This document shows positions 14,444-17,588 of a stretch of DNA of 17,588 bases, one piece after another. The translations under genes and the position numbers were made by a program. A model generated the notes under the pieces. It was given only the letters and a program-made list of their open reading frames with translations, made no database searches and was not told where the DNA came from. Source of the stretch: Akkermansiaceae bacterium (lineage in GTDB: Bacteria; Verrucomicrobiota; Verrucomicrobiia; Verrucomicrobiales; Akkermansiaceae); contig JALZVD010000034.1 of assembly GCA_023300205.1 (NCBI GenBank), positions 1-17,588 of the forward strand. Direction: 5' to 3'. Numbering within the stretch: the first letter of the stretch is position 1; each line of letters begins with the position of its first letter.

Positions 14444-15423
14444 TAGGAAGCTTTAGTGGTGGTTGGTTCAGTACTGTCTACTAGAAGTTCGTTTGGAACT
14501 CTGCGCAGATCTCTGATGAGGCCTAGCCAGGACATGATTTTTAAGCCGTAGTAGGTGATGTCTATTTCCCACCAGCGGAATCCTTGTCTGGTGCTGTGTG
14601 GGTAGCGGTGGTGGTTATTGTGCCATCCTTCTCCTAGGGTGATGATGGCGAGTAGGGCGCTATTTTTGCTGTCATCTTGAGTATCATATCGTTGCTTTCC
14701 CCAGACGTGGGCCATGGAGTTGATCATAAGGGTTCCGTGAAGTAGGAATACGGTGCTAACGAAGAATGTCCAGACGAAGAACTGAGCTGCTGTGACTCCT
14801 AGTGATGGGTAGACTGTTTCAAGTATGTAGCCTATAGCGTACATGGCGATGCCATAGAGGTATGGGACTAGTTGGTCGAACCGGTTAAGGAAAACGAGTT
14901 CTGGGTATTTAGCGAGGTCCCTGATCTGGCTGTAGTCTGTGGGGAAGTTACGTTTACAGGTGATCCAGCCGATGTGTGACCACCAGAATCCTTGGACGCC
15001 AGGTGAGTGGAGATCTTCATGTGTGTCTGAGTGTTTATGGTGATGTCTGTGATTAGCGGCCCACCAGAGAGCTCCGCGCTGCATGGAGGTATTTCCCCAA
15101 ACGGCTATGATGAACTGCATGGCTCTGCTGGTCTTGAAGGTGCGGTGTGAAAAGTAGCGATGGTAGAAGCCTGTGATGGCAAACATTCTGAGGACGTAGA
15201 GTATGATGGCCGCGATGACTGCTGTGGGGCTCCAACCGACCCAGATGAGGAATATAAGTCCGAGGTGTAGGATGATGAATGGGATACAGCGTTCCCAATC
15301 TACTTTTTCTTGTAGCGATTTAGGGTTTTTGATTCTTTTGTAATCAGAGTCTAACCAGTGACCAAGCATGTCTTTGAGCCTGGATAGGGTGCTGGGTTTA
15401 TTTTTTTGGGGTAGGTTCTCCAT
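14443..15423 (-). CDS. Membrane acyl desaturase (delta-9 / DesC type)
   Basis: A 326-residue di-iron membrane desaturase. The three histidine boxes are HRYFSH at 88-93, HRHHH at 125-129 and HNNHH at 268-272, with the extra metal-ligand block NSMAHVWG at about 235-242 and GEGWHNNHHRYPHS before the C-terminal amphipathic segment. Two pairs of hydrophobic helices separate the boxes as usual. Such enzymes insert a cis double bond, typically at carbon 9 of an acyl-CoA or phospholipid acyl chain, using O2 and electrons from a ferredoxin or cytochrome-like donor; the donor is not in this window. The product would feed the methyltransferases downstream. I prefer ATG at 15423; an upstream TTG at 15438, directly abutting the previous stop, would add five residues. 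The stop overlaps the FAD oxidoreductase start by one base. Confidence 0.92.
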   Translation of the reverse strand: MENLPQKNKPSTLSRLKDMLGHWLDSDYKRIKNPKSLQEKVDWERCIPFIILHLGLIFLIWVGWSPTAVIAAIILYVLRMFAITGFYHRYFSHRTFKTSRAMQFIIAVWGNTSMQRGALWWAANHRHHHKHSDTHEDLHSPGVQGFWWSHIGWITCKRNFPTDYSQIRDLAKYPELVFLNRFDQLVPYLYGIAMYAIGYILETVYPSLGVTAAQFFVWTFFVSTVFLLHGTLMINSMAHVWGKQRYDTQDDSKNSALLAIITLGEGWHNNHHRYPHSTRQGFRWWEIDITYYGLKIMSWLGLIRDLRRVPNELLVDSTEPTTTKAS

Positions 15424-15438
15424 GTCTGAGGTATTCAA

Positions 15439-16068
15439 TTAGAGACGTTTTTTTACCATGCGGATTCCGCCCCCAACGAAAGGAACATGTTCGAAGAGTC
15501 CAGAAGATGAGTCCCAGAAGTCTTGATGGAGTAATACTTTACCATGGTTATCAAAGATGATGTGGGACATTCCGATGGAGATAATTTCTTCTCCGCTTGC
15601 TAGCTTAGGTGCTGCGAATTTCATTGTCCACCGGAGGTAGTAGCCTTGATCAGTTTTGGCAATGTCGTCTACTTCTAGGGAGTAGCTTGTCATTGTTTTC
15701 GAGGTTTTGACGAAGTGTTGTTTGATTTGTTGTCTGTTTATGAGAGTTTTTAGGGTGTCATTTAAGAATGCGTTCTCTGCGTAGACGTTGTTGATTTCTT
15801 TTTCGATGAATTCTTGAGAGCCTATGTTTTTAAGGAAGTTTGAGATTTGATTCAGAGCTTTTTGAGCATCATCTTCGTTGAGATTACCAGCTGAGGCTAG
15901 AGCTGAGGATTTAGCTGTATTGTATGTATTTACTTGTTTATTCATTGTTGTGTTATGGCTGCAGCCAATCATGCATAACATGCTAAAGCAGAGAATGAAT
16001 CCAGTCCATCCTAGCCAGGATAGAAAGGTTCCTGGTTTTGTTTTTTTGTGCAGGTTGCTAATGATCAT
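15439..16068 (-). CDS. NTF2-like (SnoaL-fold) lipoprotein
   Basis: A 209-residue protein with a basic N-terminus, a hydrophobic segment at about 14-34 and the lipobox CMIGC (Cys36), so it should be lipidated by Lgt and face the periplasm. After a Ser/Thr/Asn-rich linker the region from about residue 75 has the NTF2/SnoaL cone-fold pattern: VYAENAFLNDTLKTLINR, then YYLRWTMKF and IIFDNHGKVLLHQDFWD. NTF2-like proteins often sit first in clusters with COG2907, DUF1365 and CFA-like genes; most are soluble, so the lipoprotein anchor is worth noting. The role may be lipid or pigment binding rather than catalysis; this is inferred. It appears to be the first gene of the seven-gene leftward cluster. 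The 74 bases upstream hold no convincing sigma-70 or RpoE/ChrR-type promoter, so it may also be read from the gene at 16143. Confidence 0.82.
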   Translation of the reverse strand: MIISNLHKKTKPGTFLSWLGWTGFILCFSMLCMIGCSHNTTMNKQVNTYNTAKSSALASAGNLNEDDAQKALNQISNFLKNIGSQEFIEKEINNVYAENAFLNDTLKTLINRQQIKQHFVKTSKTMTSYSLEVDDIAKTDQGYYLRWTMKFAAPKLASGEEIISIGMSHIIFDNHGKVLLHQDFWDSSSGLFEHVPFVGGGIRMVKKRL

Positions 16069-16142
16069 CTGTGTATAGAACGCTATGATTCTGGATAAGG
16101 ATGCATTTTGAGGGTAGTTTTTCTATTTGGTGAAATGGGGTC

Positions 16143-17588
16143 CTATTTTGGGAAGGAGTTTAGGGTGTAGTAGGCGGTGGTGAGGAAGTCTGATTTATTT
16201 TTTGCGAAGAGGGTGTTTTTTAGTGAGATGCGGAATACTAGTGGGCTGTTGCTTGGGGATTTACGGAGTGGTGTTTTGGCGAAGTCTTTGATGGTGATCT
16301 GGACTGATTTGTTATCTGCTGACCAGTGGGTGGTTTCTATTTTGTGTGGTTTTTTATCATGCTCTTTTGATCCGTAGGTTGCGGAGTTTTCATAGTGCCA
16401 GGATTCTATGGATGTACTGTTGTAGCTGTGTTGGTCTGCTGAGGCTACTGGCTGGGTGAAGAAGATCTCGAAACCGTATTTGCGGGCTTCTATTCTGTGG
16501 AGGGCTTGGCTGGGGTTTTTGTTCCAGGTGATTTTTTGTAGGGCGGCGAGGTTTCCGCCTTTTGATGACCAGCCGCGGCCAGTTTGGCCTACCCAGAGCT
16601 CGCCGTCTGGTGAGAATGTGAGCCTCATGGCGCCTGAGGCTAAACCGGTGACGAAGGGGAGAACGCAGCCTTGTTCTGTTCCGTTGATGGTTTCTAGGAA
16701 TACGCGGTGGATGTTAGAGAGGGTCTGATCTCCGACAAACATTTGGCCTGTGAATGGTCCGAAGTTACCTTTTGTGGTGTCCCAAACTGGGTGACCTGGG
16801 GCGTTTGCTACTAATTTGTGAGGGAATAGGACGCTGGGTAGTTGGCGGTCTTTGAGGAGTTGGTCTCTGCGTTTATCTAATGAGGCGGGGGTTTGATCTT
16901 TTAGGTCGATGAGGCTGCTGGGGTGGCCGTAGAATTTGTCTTTTTCTATAAGGAAGAGTTTTGAGGTTCCTACGAATTCGCCTTGGTTTTCAGTGTAGTA
17001 GAGTTTGTCATCTGGTGAGAAGGCTAGGCCTGCTGGGCTACGAAGTCCGCTGGCGAATGGGATGGTTTGTCCGTCTGGTGTAAGCAGGAGATTCCATCCT
17101 CTGTAACCTCCGCTGGAACCCATGAATTTACCAGCTGCTTGGTAGGTGGAGTGGTTGATTTTACTGCCTCTTGGTGTGGTGAAGACTTTTTTTCCTACGT
17201 GCTGGATATTGAGGCTGAAGTGGATGTTGCCGGCTTTGTCGATTGCTGGACCGTGGTTGAATGCGTGGTAGTTGCCTGCGAATCTGAACTGGTCTGTTAG
17301 GGTTTGGAATGTGTCTGTTAAGCCGTCTTTATTTTTATCTGATATGCGGGATATCTCAGGTTTTTGAGCGATGATGAGGTCTCCATCTGGCATGATTTTT
17401 AGACCTAAGAGATCGTATGTGCCTAGGGCGTATGGTTGCCATTGGTTTTGTTTAATCTTCCAGATGCCAGCGGCGCGAGAGCCTATGACTGGTGTGCCGT
17501 CTGATTGGAAGTCGATGGCTAGAGGCTCGAATAGTGGTGATGATCCGGAGGCGTAGACGGGGCCTTTGGCTTCTGTGATGCTGAAGCC
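16143..17588 (-). CDS. Secreted beta-propeller protein of the PVC dehydrogenase-like family (partial, N-terminus missing)
   Basis: The frame is open from the right edge to TAG at 16143, giving 481 residues without a start, so the N-terminus lies outside the window. Propeller-type blades recur: FEPLAIDFQSDGTPVIG, GLKIMPDGDLIIA, FASGLRSPAGLAFSPDDKLY and AMRLTFSPDGELWVG. This is the glucose/sorbosone-dehydrogenase-like fold found at the N-terminus of large Planctomycete and Verrucomicrobia proteins that often continue into a CxxCH haem domain. The last 110 or so residues (YGFEIFFTQPV, then a segment ending AYYTLNSFP) are the beta-sandwich region that typically follows the propeller. No CxxCH motif is in the visible part and the protein ends directly after this region, so any haem domain would have to be N-terminal. 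The substrate is unknown; such proteins are often linked to polysaccharide or alcohol oxidation. It is 74 bases upstream of the lipid cluster in the same direction. Confidence 0.8.
   Translation of the reverse strand, partial: GFSITEAKGPVYASGSSPLFEPLAIDFQSDGTPVIGSRAAGIWKIKQNQWQPYALGTYDLLGLKIMPDGDLIIAQKPEISRISDKNKDGLTDTFQTLTDQFRFAGNYHAFNHGPAIDKAGNIHFSLNIQHVGKKVFTTPRGSKINHSTYQAAGKFMGSSGGYRGWNLLLTPDGQTIPFASGLRSPAGLAFSPDDKLYYTENQGEFVGTSKLFLIEKDKFYGHPSSLIDLKDQTPASLDKRRDQLLKDRQLPSVLFPHKLVANAPGHPVWDTTKGNFGPFTGQMFVGDQTLSNIHRVFLETINGTEQGCVLPFVTGLASGAMRLTFSPDGELWVGQTGRGWSSKGGNLAALQKITWNKNPSQALHRIEARKYGFEIFFTQPVASADQHSYNSTSIESWHYENSATYGSKEHDKKPHKIETTHWSADNKSVQITIKDFAKTPLRKSPSNSPLVFRISLKNTLFAKNKSDFLTTAYYTLNSFPK

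Noticed and set aside
16069..16142. RpoE/ChrR-type or sigma-70 promoter before the lipid cluster
   Set aside because: Related clusters in Rhodobacter are under RpoE, but no TGATCC-like -35 with a matching -10, nor a convincing sigma-70 pair, could be found on the minus strand here.

Overview
The window looks like chromosomal DNA of a Verrucomicrobiota bacterium, most likely a marine or aquatic Verrucomicrobiales relative; this is inferred from protein style, not proven. The pointers are the partial beta-propeller gene at the right edge with the C-terminal region seen in large PVC dehydrogenase-like proteins, the Hanks-type kinase, and the DAGK-like sequence fused to Maf. Three 60-base lines counted by hand are 42-47% G+C. 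The + strand is strikingly G/T-rich whatever the orientation of the genes, so leftward genes use A/C-rich codons and rightward genes G/T-rich codons. This is what strong replication-strand bias would give if + is the leading strand throughout.

Layout. 1-1341 (leftward): an RlmB-like rRNA 2'-O-methyltransferase without its usual N-terminal domain, then a Maf nucleotide pyrophosphatase whose frame runs without a stop into the start of a diacylglycerol-kinase-like domain cut by the window edge. 1443-3495 (rightward): an unrecognised lipoprotein and a Soj-type ParA preceded by a tandem/inverted repeat region. 3545-3644: a small signal recognition particle RNA with an unusual apical loop, followed by a promoter and a membrane Ser/Thr kinase (3750-5093). 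5109-6161 (leftward): Lgt, with an inserted periplasmic segment. 6394-9230 (rightward): a secreted purple-acid-phosphatase-like metallophosphoesterase coupled to a TPR protein.

9238-16068 (leftward) is the most interesting part: seven tightly packed genes, transcribed in the order NTF2-like lipoprotein, acyl desaturase, COG2907 FAD oxidoreductase, DUF1365, CFA-synthase-like methyltransferase, DUF1295 membrane reductase-like protein, and a second CFA-superfamily methyltransferase that resembles plant coclaurine N-methyltransferases. Gaps are 25 bp or less and several genes overlap. The set reads as a membrane-lipid tailoring pathway: introduce a double bond, methylate or cyclise the acyl chain, then oxidise or reduce it. 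The CFA-like enzyme lacks two bicarbonate-ligand residues of E. coli Cfa, so its product need not be a cyclopropane. A partial secreted beta-propeller gene (16143-17588) lies just upstream in the same direction.

No tRNA or rRNA gene, CRISPR array, insertion sequence or phage gene was seen. Every stretch without a gene is shorter than 300 bases.
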